Counted from the stretch's first letter, positions 1-13,250 are shown. The stretch is 64,000 bases of DNA from Cocos nucifera (GCA_006176705.1 QRFJ01002103.1:186001-250000), one strand, 5' to 3'. The notes: generated by a model not told the origin, from the letters alone. Numbers and translations are program-made.

Positions 1-9
1 ATCAGAGCC
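1..9 (+). other. Primer-binding site of copy 1, truncated at window edge
   Basis: The first bases, ATCAGAGCC, are the end of TGGTATCAGAGCC, the usual plant copia primer site complementary to initiator methionine tRNA. The same site is complete in copy 2 at 9765. Confidence 0.7.
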
Positions 10-1874
10 AGGTTGCATTTTTTATTAGATCTAATTTTATTTTAATTTTGATCTAATAATTAGATAATTTTAGATGTCACATGAGATGTGATTAGATCTA
101 AAATTAAAAAAATTAAAAAAATTAAATAATTTAGATCTAAGTTGTATAAGATGCATGATTAGTTGTAGAATAGAATTATTCTATGTATAGTCTAGCATGA
201 TCATAATTTTATTTGATTAATTTATAATTTTTAGATTTATTTATTTACTATTTTCTTATATTATAAATATTATAATGAGATCTAAAAATAGAAAATAAAG
301 TTATTCAATTTTTATTCATATAAGATATGATGAATGCATGTTTAGACTAGTTATAGAATAGTTCTACATAATTATCTAGAATAAATTTTAATTTGATATG
401 ATCAATTTAAATTTAATTTTTTAGATGATTATGAGATAATTTAAATCTAAAAATATACATGATATGATACATGAAGATGTATGCAAAAGATGTTTATTTT
501 TAGATCAATTTTTAGATATATGATCTAGATCTCACTAGTTTTGTAGTTTTCATATTTTTGATTAACGTATTCTCCTTGGCTGTCTGGTCATAAAAGTAAA
601 GTAGAGTTTAAATGTCCTCTCCTCCCATTCGATAGAATGTTCTTATGATGTGTAGGGGTGCTACAAATTCATTCTTAATTAGAAATCTAAAACTTATTTT
701 CTGCAAAACCCTAGATCCTAAAATCCTAAGATTTTATTTATTTGTTTTGTTTCTGTACCTTAAACATAATTAAGAATTAAGATTATAAAATATATTAAAT
801 CAAAAAATTAAAAATTTTTTAGATTTAAGATATATTCATAAAATTATGTTCGAACTTGGGTAGCTCAATTAGGTCTAGCAGTTGATCAAACCGAATCAAG
901 AATTGATTAGATGGGATCAAGAGTGCTTAAATTGACCAGCCTAATAGAATTATGTCTGGATCAAGGTTGAATCACATGAGTGATTGATCAAGCTAAGACC
1001 TAATTAGGCTTGGTGGTTAGAGTTTGGATTGTAGGCTAACCTAATTGATTCTGGCTCAACAATTTGGTATCTAAGGTAAGTCTGGTAGATATGATCGATT
1101 GGTTTTTAATTGAGAGTTACTCAACTCAAAAGTATTCTTATCGAGTTAATGGCATATCCCTTCCACCGATCTCACTTACCTGGCCATATTTGTCGACCCA
1201 GTCCTGATCTAAGGTGGTTAACAATTCGAGCTAACCCATGCCACTAGGTTAGTCATAATTGTTATGGCTATTATAAGTCAAGTTTAAAGAGACCTGAATC
1301 AAATCTCCTTAAGAAAAGATTAAGTCTAAGGACTTCAACCATTGTAGATATGCGGGCCCTTCCCAGGGTTGATTGTTCTGGGTTGGTCACAATGGTTCAG
1401 TTGCACCAAAAAGATGCAATCATATCTATTATGCATTGGATGCTATGGGCTAGAGGATGAATTGGGCTCAATATTCTAGATATGGTGAGAGATCCAATTA
1501 GGAATCTAATCTGTGCAAATGGTGGATCTGACTTAACTAAGGAGTGGATCAATATTTCGGGCATGATGAGATTCATGAATTAGAGATCAAGTTTGGATAC
1601 ACCATGATTAGAAAATCATTGGACAAGAGTTATCCACTCATTAGCTAACCCATCACCAATAACTATTAGATGAGGTGATGAGTCAGTTGGTGGGACTGCA
1701 CCATCCATTAGAAATTTATAATTGCGAAGATTTTTGCATCTCTATAGAGAGAGTATAGGGATTCAAGAAAATAGTGATAGCTAATTTGTTTAAAAATTAA
1801 ACTTCTAAATAAATTAGTCAAGTCTTAATTATAATATCTAATTAGAAACTTTAACTCTCTATAGGAAAAGTAAA
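10..1874 (+). other. Untranslated leader of copy 1
   Basis: About 1.86 kb between primer site and gag with no open frame of note. It aligns along its length with the leaders of copy 2 (9778-11639) and copy 3 (26021-27885). It is AT-rich in its first 800 bases and holds no recognisable gene. Confidence 0.7.
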
Positions 1875-4800
1875 ATATCTGCATCCAACCAACTAGCACG
1901 TATCCTGGATACCTATAGACTGATCAAACCCAATTACAAGGATTGGCTTCAAAACATTAAAATTATTTTGGGTTCTGAGAAGTAAATCATAGATTAGACC
2001 AGAATTCTCCCATCTTACCAGCTCGTCCATCTGCTGAATAGAGAGCATCACTTGAGAAGTGGATGGACAAAGATAACAAGGCCAGATACTACATATTGGG
2101 CTCAATGTCGATGAGCTTCAGCACCAACATGAAGATATCAAGACTATCCGCCAAATGTTGGCTCACCTACAAGAGATGTTTGGTGAACAGAGTCGTGCAG
2201 CCAAATATCAGATCACTAAATGACTATTCAAGGCTAAAATATGTGATGGACAGTCAGTCCAAGATCATTATCTGATGATGATTAAGAACTTGGAAGAGCT
2301 TGAGAAGCTTGGAGTGAAGTTGGATCAGGATCTGTAGAATGATATAATTCTACAATCCTTGACTAATGCTTATGGACAGCTCATCATGAAGTACCATATG
2401 CATAAACTTCAAAATACTCTAACCGAGCTTATGAACATGCTGGTTACTACTGAGCTTTTAATGAAAGATTCTAAAGGCTCAGTATTTACTATGAAACAGA
2501 CTTCTCCCAAGAAAAAGACTTTTAGAAAGTAGAAGAAGTTTGTGAAAAAATAGAAGTTGGAAGGAGGAAAGGAAAAGAAGACAAAGCTGAAGAAGAAGGC
2601 CGCTGATAAAGAAAAATATTTTCATTGCAACACTAAGGGCCACTGAAAGCAAAACTGCCCTACATACCTTGCCACCCTGAGGAATAAGAAGGAGGCAGGT
2701 CCTTCTGAAAGTATGCTCATTATTGAATCTAACCTTACGGTTTCCTCTACATCTAGTTGGGTGCTTGACTTTGATTCTAGTGCTTATTTGTGCACTTCCA
2801 TCAGGATCTTGAGGATAGTAGGAGACTGAGGGATGGTGAGATGATCCTATGCATTAAAAATGAAGCAAGGGTTGCTATTATGACCGCAGGAACCTACCCT
2901 CTTCGACTACCATCTGCTTTAGATTTAGTATTTAGGGATTGTTATTATGTGCCTGCAGCAAGCAGAAATTTAATTTCTGTTTCATGTTTAGCATAAGAAG
3001 GCTATGCAATTAGTTTTCTTAAGGACCATTGTAACATTCTTTATGAAAGAAATAAAATTGCACATGATTTTCTTATTAACGATCTTTACTAATTATATAT
3101 TGATGTATCTATTTTTAATATCGAGCATAATGTGAATGCCATAAAATCAAAATGACCTAGGGATAGTCCAAACGATAGGTATCTATGGCACCTTAGACTA
3201 GGTCATATAATCGAAGATAGGATTAACAAATTGGAGAAAATCGAGCTACTGAGTCCATTGACTTTTCGAGTCATATCCAATTTGTGAATCATGTCTTCAT
3301 GGCAAAATGACTAAACTTTCCTTTTATGGGACATGGGGAAAGGGCCATGGATTTACTTGCCCTAGTACATACTGATGTGTGCGGCCCATTTGATGTGCCA
3401 TTGGCTAGAGGCAATTTTGTCTACTTCATAACCTTTCACCGATGATTTATCTCAGGTATGGGTATGTGTATCTTATGAGACACAAGTCTAAAGCCTTTTG
3501 AAAAGTTTAAAGAATTCAGACATGAAGTAGAAAAGCAAACTAGAAAATCCATTAAGGTTCTTCGATCAGATCGAGGAGGTGAATACCTTAGTCGGGAAAT
3601 TTCCTAGACTATCTCAAGCAAAATGGCATAGTCTCTCAATGGACTCCACCTGGAAATACCTCAACTCAATGGAAATTTCAGAATAGAGAAATCGGAATCC
3701 GTATTAGATATGGTCCGATCCATGATGAGCTTCACAGACCTTCCTAATAATTTTCTTTGGGGACATACAGTTTGTTAACTGCTATATATTTACTGAATAG
3801 GATTTTCCTTCTAAAATTCGTTCCTACCACACCGTATGAGATATGGCATTGGTAAAAACCAAGTCTGAGTCATCTCAGAATTTAGGGTTGTCCGGCTCAT
3901 GTCAAAAGACAACAAGCGGATAAGTTAGACTATAGGTCCTTTAGAGCTCGATTTATAGGATATCCTAAAGAGTTATTAGGATATTATTTCTACATTTTAG
4001 AAGATCACAATGTGATTATGAGTCGACATACCATCTTTCTTGAAAAATAGTTTATTCAAGATGGCGGCATTGGAAAGTAGATCAAGCTAGAGGAGAAAGT
4101 CTCCCAAGAGCAAAGAGCTAAAGGAACCTTTGGAGCCAAATTATGTTGAGCTAATATAATCACTACCTCCTCCACCTTGAAGATCAAAAAGGGTTTCCCA
4201 TCCCCCTAAGAGGTACTTAGATACTATTTCAGAAGAAGTAGAGAAAATGTTCCTCATAGGTAATGGAGTTCGTGGTGATGATCCCAAAACCTATAATGAG
4301 GCGATATCAGATATCGACTCTGAGAAATGGTTAGAGGCAATGAAGTCAGAAATTGACTCGATGCACTCAAACCAAGTCTGGACCTTGGTAGATCCATCTG
4401 AAGGTATAGTACCTATTGGGTGTAAATGGATCTACAAGAGAAGATTGGTGTAGATAGAAATGTAGAGACATTCAAAGCTAGATTAGTGGCAAAAGATTAT
4501 AGTCAGTGTGAAGGCATTGACTATCAGGATACCTTTTCGCCAGTAGCCATGCTTAAATTCATTCGCACATTGCTTGTTGTTGCAGCATATTTTGATTATG
4601 AAATATGGCAAATGAACATGAAAATGGCATTCTTAAATGGATACCTTAAGAAAGATATCTATATGGAACAGTCATTGGGTTTCACATCTAGTGTTACTGA
4701 TCATAAAGTATGCAAGCTGCAAAGATCCATATATGGACTTAAGCAAGCATCTCGAAGCTGGAATACTCGTTTTAATGATGTGAACAAATTATTTGATTTC

Positions 4801-5855
4801 ATCAAGAATGAGAAGGAACCATGTGTTTTCAAAAAGGTCAGTGGGAGCGCTATTGTCTTCCTCATACTGTACGTGGATGATATCCTCCTTATTGAGAATG
4901 ATATTCCCATGTTGACCATAGTTAAAATGTGGTTATCTAAAGAATTCTCCATGAAAGACCTAGGAGAAGCATCCTTTCATTCTAGGAATTAAAGTCTATA
5001 GAGATAGACCGAATAGGATGCTAGGTCTTTCATAGAAGATGTACATAGAGGAAGTGCTAAAAAGAGGTTTAGCATGGAAAACTCCAAGAGGGGTTTGGTA
5101 CCCTTCAGACATGGCATTCATCTCTCCAAGAAAATGTGTCCCAACACACCAGAAGAGATTGAATGCATGAGCAAGATCCCTTATGCTTCTGCAATAGGGA
5201 GCCTCATGTATGCCATGTTATGTACATGACCTGATATAGCCCATGCTGTGAGTGTCACAAGCAGATATCAGTCAAATCCAGGAGAAGAACACTGGACTTC
5301 TATGAAATGTATCCTTAAGTACTTAAGAAGAACTAAGGATATGTTCTTGGTTTTTGGTAATGGAGAACTCAAAGTCCAAGGGATATACAGACTCGGATTT
5401 TATGTCCGATATAGATGATCGAAAGTCGACATCTGAGAATCTATTTGTGTGTAATGGTGGTGCTGTTCAGTTGGAAGAGTTTCAAACAAACAGTAATAGC
5501 AGATTCTACCATGGAAGCAGAATACATCGCTGCATCAGAAGCTGTGAAGGAGGCATTCTGGTACAAGAAGTTCACCATAGAGATCGTAGTGATGCCATCG
5601 GATGCTAATCCTCTATACTGCAATAATAATGGCACCATAGCCCTTGCTAAGGAGTCGAGGTCTCACCAAAAATCTAAACACATTGAGCGGTGATACCATC
5701 TCATCCATGATTACCTCAAAAAAGGATACGTTGAGGTCAAGAGAGTGGACTCCATAGATAATGTGGTAGACCCACTTACAAAGCCATTGGGCCAATAGAA
5801 AATCAAAATCCACCTTGAGAAGATGGGGCTGAGATTTGTAGCTAATTGGCTCTAG
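1875..5855 (+). pseudogene. gag-pol of family 1 copy 1, decayed
   Basis: Copia polyprotein in the order gag, zinc knuckle, protease, integrase, reverse transcriptase, RNase H, shown by side-by-side reading with copy 2. The start codon is lost: ATG of copy 2 is ATA here at 1875. Recognisable parts are a degraded CCHC knuckle near 2620-2660, protease (VLD.DSSAYLC) near 2760, integrase around 3180-3800, reverse transcriptase 4426-4992 with the YVDD box (LILYVDDILL), and RNase H from about 5350. Stops are frequent, several being CAG in copy 2 and TAG here (for example near 2040 and 2336). It shares with copy 2 the UGA at 2221, the UAG at 4048, the extra T at 3496-3499 and the RNase H frameshift near 5380. 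It cannot encode a working product. Confidence 0.88.
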
Positions 5856-5858
5856 GTC

Positions 5859-5868
5859 AAGTGGGAGT
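5859..5868 (+). other. Polypurine tract of copy 1
   Basis: CAAGTGGGAG immediately before the 3' LTR, matching AAGTGGGAG before the copy 2 LTR at 15601. This is the plus-strand primer in reverse transcription. Confidence 0.65.
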
Positions 5869-5869
5869 T

Positions 5870-6499
5870 TATTAGATATGTGAGCCTTAGAAGCCATAAT
5901 TGACTGACACTTGTTATACACTTCTAAGGGCAAAATTATAATTTTGACTATAAATAATAAAATGGATTATTTTCTATCACAATGTGTATTTAGTGTCTGT
6001 GATACATCCCTTGAGTTAATGGTAATGATAATTCATATTTTCAAGAGTTGAAAATTTAAGACATGAATTTTCATTATTAACTCATAAAATGCTCCTGACC
6101 ATAGGATCATCATGAGGATGGTGATTGATCCAGAAGGTTGGTGTACAATCGCTTCTTTATAGTAGATGAGTCTTGAGTCTACGGTGTAGAGATACCAGAG
6201 CGAGAGTACAGGTACTCGTTAGAGAACGAGGGCACTGAGCGTGACCACCTCGAGTAGTCATTAGGAAGTCTACCTTCTCGTCAATGACTGGCTCGAAGCT
6301 ACAGTTGTGTGTCTGGTTCTTTGACCTGAGGTGCATCGATAGTTCACCTTGAGGGTGTTATAGTTTGACTACACCATAACTCGATCTCCTAGCCATTCAA
6401 AATCCTGAGGTGTATGTTGGCTATAGCATGTTCATTGTAGGAATTGGATTGCACCGATAGAGATCTATCTACCTCGGTGGATGAGGAGCAGCCCTATGA
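5870..6499 (+). repeat. 3' LTR of copy 1, first part
   Basis: Matches the first 630 or so bases of the copy 2 LTR (15601 onward) at clearly lower identity. It ends in CTATGATGATCA, where a reverse LTR intervenes. The last bases, CTATGA (6494-6499), recur at 18741-18746 and look like the target duplication of that insertion. Confidence 0.85.
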
Positions 6500-7471
6500 T
6501 GATCAGGGAAATCCTGATTTCCCGAATCCATGGTTCATCCAGATCTGAAATAATAGATCAAGAGTTTATATTTCAAAAATTTTCTCTTGACTCAATCGAA
6601 GATTTTGATATGTTTCAGATCTGATTCTTATTATTTTAATAAATAAAATAAAACAAGATAAATTAAATCAAATTCAATTTACCTGATTTGGGTAATCCTA
6701 TTACCCTGTAGATGATCCTGATTGCAGCAAAGGTTCTGGATCTTAGCCACGCAAGTGCCTGGCCTCTACCGGTATCCACTGAGTTGGATCTGGAGATCCT
6801 CTTCTTCTCTATCACATCCAAAAATCAGATCTGGATCTGATCTGGAGGATCTTCAAAACTCTTTTGAAGATCTGCAGTCGTCCTTTTGCAGCAGCGCAGC
6901 CTTCTTGCTTTTGATCGCCTTTCCTTGATCTGAATCGCACCAAACTAAGTCCAAAACACCTTTTGGACGTGGAGAGCAAGAGGAGAAGAGACTATGGCAT
7001 GGAGAAGGAGGGGAGAGGCAGCCTTGGGGCGTATCTAATAGCATTGGAATTAGGGTTGGGCGCAGGGTCTTATTTATAGACCTCTTGTGATCCAACTCCT
7101 CTTCCTCTCAACCAATCACAACCCTTTGTGAAATCAGATCTAAATCTGATTGGTTGGAATAGACCCCTGGATTCCTCCTTAGAGGGCGCCTAAGATCAGT
7201 CAAACTGGATTCTTAGTAGAACTCTGATTGGAATCCAAAAGGGAGGTGGAGTCCTTGTCCAACAAGGACTCCTAGGCGCCTCCTACTTGGGCTCACGCCA
7301 CCCTTGGCATGCGCCCTTCTCCTTGCCAGGTTCTGGCAGGGGGAAAGGCCCCCACCAGCTCTCCAATAGGTGCATGACATGTGGTCAAAAGTCAAAGGTG
7401 AATGGTCAATGTTTGACCAGTCAAAGGTAGACTTTTGACCAAAGTCAAAGAACAAGAAATGGCAGGTGCCG
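6500..7471 (-). repeat. Reverse-oriented family 1 LTR, left piece
   Basis: Reverse complement of the final third of the family 1 LTR. It begins GGGAAATCCTGATTTCCC, the complement of the LTR 3' end, and runs to GGCAGGTG at 7471, corresponding to positions about 16905-17890 of the copy 2 3' LTR. It includes the reversed TATA region near 7070 (CTTATTTATAGACC). The reading frames at 7213-7455 (minus) and 8801-9037 (plus) are almost identical. It is the left half of an LTR inserted into the copy 1 LTR and later split by copy 2. Confidence 0.85.
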
Positions 7472-7492
7472 GGTTTCTAAAGATTGTGGCCA
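7472..7492. other. Unmatched junction DNA left of copy 2
   Basis: Twenty-one bases between the reverse LTR and the first base homologous to the copy 2 LTR. They match neither. The expected LTR start TGTTAGATATATGTGC is absent, so the 5' LTR lacks its first 16 bases. Confidence 0.6.
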
Positions 7493-9762
7493 CCTAGAAG
7501 CCAGAATTGGCTGACACTTGTAATACACTTCTAGGGGCAAAATTGTAATTTTGACTATAATTAATGAAATGGGTTATTTTCTATCACACATGTGTATTTA
7601 GTGTCTGTGATACATCCTTTGAGTTAATGGTAATGATAATTCATATTTTCAAGAGTTGAAAATTTAAGACATGAATAATCATTATTAACTCATAAACAGC
7701 TCCCGACCATAGGATCATCACGAGGATGGTGATTGATCCGGAAGGTTGGTGTACGATCGCTTCTCTTTAGTAGATGAGTCTTGAGTCTACGGTGTGGAGA
7801 CACCGGAGCGAGAGTACAGGTACTCGTTAGAGAACGAGGGCACTGAGCGTGACCACCTCGAGTAGTCATTAGGGAGTCTACCTTCTCGTCAATGACTGAC
7901 TCGATGCTGCAGTAGTGTGTCTGGTTCTTTGACCTGAGATGCATCGGCAGTTCACCTTGAGGGTGTTATAGTTTGACTACACCATTACTCGGTCTCCTAG
8001 CCATATGGAACCCTGAGGTGTATGTTGGCTATGACATGTTCATTGTAGGAACTGGATTGCATCAAGATGGGATCTATCTACCTCGGTGGTAGAGGAGTAG
8101 CCCTATGATGATCATGAGAATCAAGTCCAGAAAGCCCATGGCCATGGTAGAGTGAAATAATAGAAAGAGTTTCTATTTAGATTTTCACATTGGACTCGAA
8201 TCGAATGATTACATCATATGACAGAGACTAGGGTTTGACGAGTTCACCTTAACCCTAATCTGATCGGGGCTCAAGATAGAAGAACTGAATCACACAGGTA
8301 GCTGCACCAAGAGGTTCGCATTCAGCTCTGATGGGTTGCCACCATATACTGCTAGGTGTCACTGGTGGATTTTGGGAGCAATTAGAATGATTTAGATGAT
8401 CGATCATTCTAGCTGTTCGAATCAGAAGAGTTCTGATCCATCGAAAGGAGTTTCGATGATGTCTATGATAGAGATCATGACATATCCCATTACCATACAG
8501 AACTGAACCTAACTGGGTCACACAAACAAGGGTTTGAATCTGGTGATCATCAATTGAACTGATCTAGTTCAATTGATCTGAATGAGATTCAATTAGGTTC
8601 AAGGAAATCGTGCTAGCACTCGATTGAACCTAACGTTCTTCTTTTACTATCATAAATAAGTTGTCCTGACTGAGCCAAAGGAGTTTGTGCTCAATCAGAG
8701 GCCTTCATATGGTCTGACTGGAGGTTGTCCAAGTCAGAATAGGTTGTCTTATTTGTAAGACATTACCTGCCATTTTTGGTCACCTGCCATTTCTTGTTCT
8801 TTGACTTTGGTCAAAAGTCTACCTTTGACTGGTCAAACGTTGACCATTCACCCTTTGACTTTTGACCACATGTCATGCACCTATTGGAGAGCTGGTGGGG
8901 GCTTGTCCCCCTGCCAGAACCTGGCAAGGAGAAGGGCGCACGCCAAGGGTGGCGTGAGCCCAAGTAGGAGGCGCCTAGGAGTCCTTGTTGGACAAGGACT
9001 CCACCTCCCTTTAGGATTCCAATCAGAGTTCTACTAAGAATCCAGTTTGACTGGTCTTAGGCGCCCTCTAAGGAGGAATCCAGGGGTCTCTTTTTCAACC
9101 AATCAGATTTAGATCTGATTTCACAAAGGGTTGTGATTGGTTGAGAGGAAGAGGAGTTGGATCACGCAAGAGGTCTATAAATAAGACCCTGCGCCCAACC
9201 CTAATCCTAAGTCAAATTCAATTGAAAGAGATTTCCCACGTCCAAGGCTGCCTCTCCCCTCCTTCTCCATGCCATACTCTCTTCTCCCCTTGCTCTCCAC
9301 GTCCAAAAGTGTTTTGGACTTAGTTTGGTGCGATTCAGATCAAGGAAAGGCGATCAAAAGCAAGAAGGCTGCGCTGCTGCAAAAGGACGACTGCAGATCT
9401 TCAAAAGAGTTTTGAAGATCCTCCAGATCAGATCCAGATCTGATTTTTGGAGGTGTGATAGAGAAGAAGAGGTTCTCCAGATCCAACCCGAGTGGATACC
9501 GGTAGAGGCCAGGCGCTTGCGTGGCTAAGATCCAGAACCTTCCGCTGCAATCAGGATCATCTACAGGGTAATAGGATTACCCAAATCAGGTAAATTAAAT
9601 TTGATTTAATTTATCTTATTTTATTTTATTTATTAAAATAATAAGAATCAGATCTGAAACATATCAAGATCTGATTAAGATCAAGAGAAAATTTTTGAAA
9701 TATATCTCTTGATCTAATCAGATCTGGACGAACCTGGACCGGGAAATCAGGATTTCCCTTCA
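7493..9762 (+). repeat. 5' LTR of copy 2
   Basis: Homologous base for base to 15617-17890 and ending TTCCCTTCA two bases before the primer site. It contains a TATA box at 9176. No gene lies inside; reading frames here are LTR shadows. Confidence 0.9.
9176..9183 (+). promoter_or_regulatory. TATA box of the copy 2 5' LTR
   Basis: TATAAATA in GGTCTATAAATAAGACCC, conserved in the 3' LTR at 17301 and in the reverse LTR piece. It is the likely promoter for the genomic RNA, with a start about 30 bases downstream. Confidence 0.7.
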
Positions 9763-9764
9763 AC

Positions 9765-9777
9765 TGGTATCAGAGCC
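9765..9777 (+). other. Primer-binding site of copy 2
   Basis: TGGTATCAGAGCC two bases after the LTR end, complementary to the 3' end of initiator methionine tRNA as in most plant copia elements. Confidence 0.9.
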
Positions 9778-11639
9778 ATGGTTCTAAAATTGTTTAGATC
9801 TGATTTTAATTTTATTTTAATTAAAAATAATAAGTGATTTCAGATGTCACATGAGATGTGATCAGATCTGAAATCAGAAAAATTAAAATTAAATGATTTG
9901 GATCTAAGAACATGAAGATATGCATGACTAGTTCTAGAATAGAATAGTTCTATAGAATAGTTTTGCATGTCTTTGATTTAATATGATTAAATCATATTTT
10001 AGATCTTCTTATTTACTATTTTCTGATATTATAAGTGTTATAATAACATCTGATAAACAGCAAATAAAAATTATTTAATTTTAAATATCATATGAGATAT
10101 GATAGATGCATGACTAGACTAGTTGTAGAATAGTTCTACATAATTGTCTAGATTAGAATTTATTTTGATTAGATCAATTTAAATCTAATTTTTTCAGATT
10201 ATTATGTGATAATTTAGATCTGAAAACATGCATGATTATGATACATGAGATGTATGCAAAATATGCCTTGATTAGATCTAAATTTGTATATGAGATATAT
10301 GATATAGATCTATAACTGTTTTGTAGATATTGACATGTTCCTGATTAAGGCGTTCCTCTTGGCCGTCCGGTCATAAGAACGAAGAAGGGTTTAAAGGCCC
10401 TCTCTTCCCATTCGATGGGGTGTTCTTATGACGTGTAGGGGTGCTGCGTGTTCGTCCTTAATCAGAAACCCAAAACTTACTTTCTGCAAAACCCTAGATC
10501 CTGAAACCCTAGGATTTATTGTGCATATTTTGTTTATGAACCCAACTTAATTAAGAATTAAGTTTATGGAATATTAATTAGGTCTAAAATTGAGAATTTC
10601 AGATCTAAGACATATTCATAATACTGGGTTCGGGCTTGGGTAGCTCAATTAGGTCTAAGCGGTTGATCAAACCGAATCAAGAGTTGGTTAGATGGGATCA
10701 ACAATGCTTAAATTGACCAGCCTAATAGGATTAAGTCTGGGTCAAGATCGAGTCACGATCAAGCAAGACCTAATTAGGCTCAGAGGTTAGAGTCTGGATT
10801 GTAGGCTAACCCAATTGGTTCTGACTCAACAATTTGGTGTCTAAGGTAAGTTTGGCACAGACGACCGACTGGTTTTTAATTGGAAGCTACTCGACCTGAA
10901 TGCGTTCTTGTGCGAGTTAACGGCATATTCCTTCCACCGGTCTCACTTACCTGGCCATATCTGTTGACACAGTTCTGATCTGAGGTGGTCAATAATCCGA
11001 GCTGACCCATGCCACTAGGTTAGTCATAATTGTTATGACTAAGCCAAGTCTAGTTTAATGAGACCTGAATCAATTCTCCCTAAGAAAAGATTAAGTCCGA
11101 GGTCTTCCACCATTGTAGACGTGCGGGCCCTTCCCGGGGTTGATTGTTCTCGGCTGGATACAGTGGCTCAGTTGCACCGGGAAGACGCAACCATGTCTAT
11201 TAGGCATTGGATGCTATGGGCTGGAGGATGAGTTGGGCTCAATATTCCGGATACGGTGAGAGACCCAATTAGGAACCCAGTCTATGCAAATGGTGGGTCT
11301 GACTTAACTAAGGAGTGGATCAATATTCCGGATACGGTGAGATTCATGAATTAGAGACCAAGTTTGGGTGCACCATGATTAGAGAATCATTGAACAAGAG
11401 TTGTTCACTCATTGGCTAACCCATCACCAATAACTGTTAGGTGAGGTGATGAGTCAGTTGGTGAGACCGCACCACCCACTAGAAATCATCAATCGCGGAG
11501 ATTTTCGCATCTCTACAGAGGGAGTGTAGGGATCCGAGAAAATAGTGGGAGCTAATTTGTTTAAAAATAAAATCCCTAAACAAATTGGTCAAGTCAAAAT
11601 TACAGTATCTAACTAGAATCTTTGACTCTCTACAGGAAA
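9778..11639 (+). other. Untranslated leader of copy 2
   Basis: 1.86 kb without an appreciable open frame, conserved in position and sequence in copies 1 and 3. The motif CAATATTCCGGATACGGTGAG occurs twice, near 11247 and 11321. The leader ends in TTTGACTCTCTACAGG just before the gag ATG, which resembles a splice acceptor. Confidence 0.7.
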
Positions 11640-11990
11640 ATGTCTGCGTCCAACCCACTGGCACGTATCCTAGACACACATAGACTGACTGGACCCAATT
11701 ATAAAGATTGGCTCAGGAACTACAAAATTGTTTTGGGTTCAGAGAAGTTAACACATGTTTTGGACCAGGACCCTCCCACCTTACCAGCTCGTCCATCCAC
11801 TGAACAGAGAGCGTCTCTGGAAAAATGGATTGACGAAGACAATAAGGCCAGATACTACATGTTGGGCTCGATGTCTGATGAGCTCCAGCGCCAACATGAA
11901 GATATCGGGACTGCTCGCCAAATGTTGGCTCACCTGCAGGAGATGTTTGGTGAACAGAGTCGCGCAGCCAAATATCAAGTCACGAAATGA
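11640..11990 (+). pseudogene. gag amino-terminal part, ending at a UGA
   Basis: Starts at ATG 11640 (MSASNPLARILDTHRLTG), the first methionine after the leader, and reads 116 codons to TGA at 11988. The sequence has the plant copia Gag amino-terminal pattern (NYKDWLRNYKIVL...). The stop is followed without a frame change by the rest of gag, so it is a single internal nonsense codon. The same TGA in the same place occurs in copies 1 and 3. Gag would assemble the cytoplasmic virus-like particle. Confidence 0.82.
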
Positions 11991-13250
11991 CTTTTTAAGG
12001 CTAAGATGCGTGATGGGCAGTCAGTCCAAGATCACTGTCTGACAATGATCAAGGACATGGAAGAGCTTGAGAAGCTCGGTGTGAAGTTGGACTTGGACTT
12101 GCAGAACGATATTATTCTGCAATCCTTGACTGATGCATATGGGCAATTCATCATGAATTACCACATGCATAAACTTCAAAATTCCTTGGCCGAGTTGATG
12201 AATATGCTGGTTACCGCTGAGCTTTCTATGAAAGGTTCTAAAGGCTCAGTTCTTGCTATGGAACGGACTTCTTCCAAAAGAAAGTCTTATGGAAAGAAAA
12301 AGAAGTCTGTGAAAAAGCAAAAGGTAGAAGGATCAAAGAAGAAGAAGGCAGAACCGAAGAAGAAGGTCGATGGCAAAGGAAAGTGTTTCCATTGCAACAG
12401 CGACGGCCATTGGAAGCGGAACTGCCCTACTTACCTGGCCACCCTAAAGAACAAGAAGGAAGGTCCTTCTGGAGGTATGCTCGTTATTGAGTCTAACCTT
12501 ACGGTTTCTTCTGCATCCAGTTGGGTGCTTGACTCTGGTTCTAGTGCTCATCTGTGCACTTCTATGCAGGGTCTTGAGGATAGCAGGAGGCTGAGGGATG
12601 GAGACATGATCCTACGCGTCGGTAATGGAGCAAGAGTTGCTGCAGTAGCCGTGGGAACATACCCTCTGCGATTACCATCTGGTTTAGACTTAGTTTTAAA
12701 AGACTGTTATTATGTGCCTGCAGCTAGCAGGAATTTGATTTCTGTTTCATGCTTAGCACAAGAAGGTTATGTGATCACCTTCTTTAAGGACCATTGTAAC
12801 ATTCTTTATGAAAGAAATAAAATTGCAAATGGTTTCCTTGTTAATGGTCTTTATCAGTTGCATATTGATGTACCTGTTTTAACTATCGAGCAAAACGTGA
12901 ATGCCAAACGACCTAGGGATAGTCCAAACGACAGATATCTATGGCACCTGAGATTAGGTCATATAGCAGAAGATAGGATTAACAAATTGGAGAAAAATGG
13001 GCTATTGAGTCCATTGACTTTTGAGTCATATCCAACTTGTGAATCTTGTCTTCAAGGCAAAATGACTAAACTCCCTTTTGTTGGACATGGGGAGAGGGCC
13101 ACAGATCTCCTTGCCCTAGTACATACTGATGTGTGCGGCCCATTCGATGTGCCGGCTAGAGGCAATTTTGTCTACTTCATTACCTTTACCGATGATCTGT
13201 CTAGGTATGGGTATGTGTATCTTATGAGACATAAGTCTGAAGCCTTTTGA
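11991..13250 (+). pseudogene. gag carboxy-terminal part, protease and integrase amino-terminal part
   Basis: Continues the gag frame after the UGA. In order: the rest of the UBN2-like gag, a lysine-rich stretch (about 12240-12370), a CCHC zinc knuckle (CFHCNSDGHWKRNC, near 12387), the aspartic protease motif DSGSSAH near 12531, the GAG-pre-integrase domain (YLWHLRLGHIAEDR, near 12940) and the start of the integrase core (HTDVCGPF..., DDLSRYGY). The frame ends at 13250 in TTT TGA because of an extra T. Removing one T would keep the integrase frame, as copy 3 shows. Active-site residues are present as far as the break. Confidence 0.88.

Noticed and set aside
9325..9528. 67-codon frame present in both copy 2 LTRs (also 17455-17658)
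   Set aside because: Located in the R/U5 part of the LTR without domain signature; duplicated only because LTRs are duplicated.
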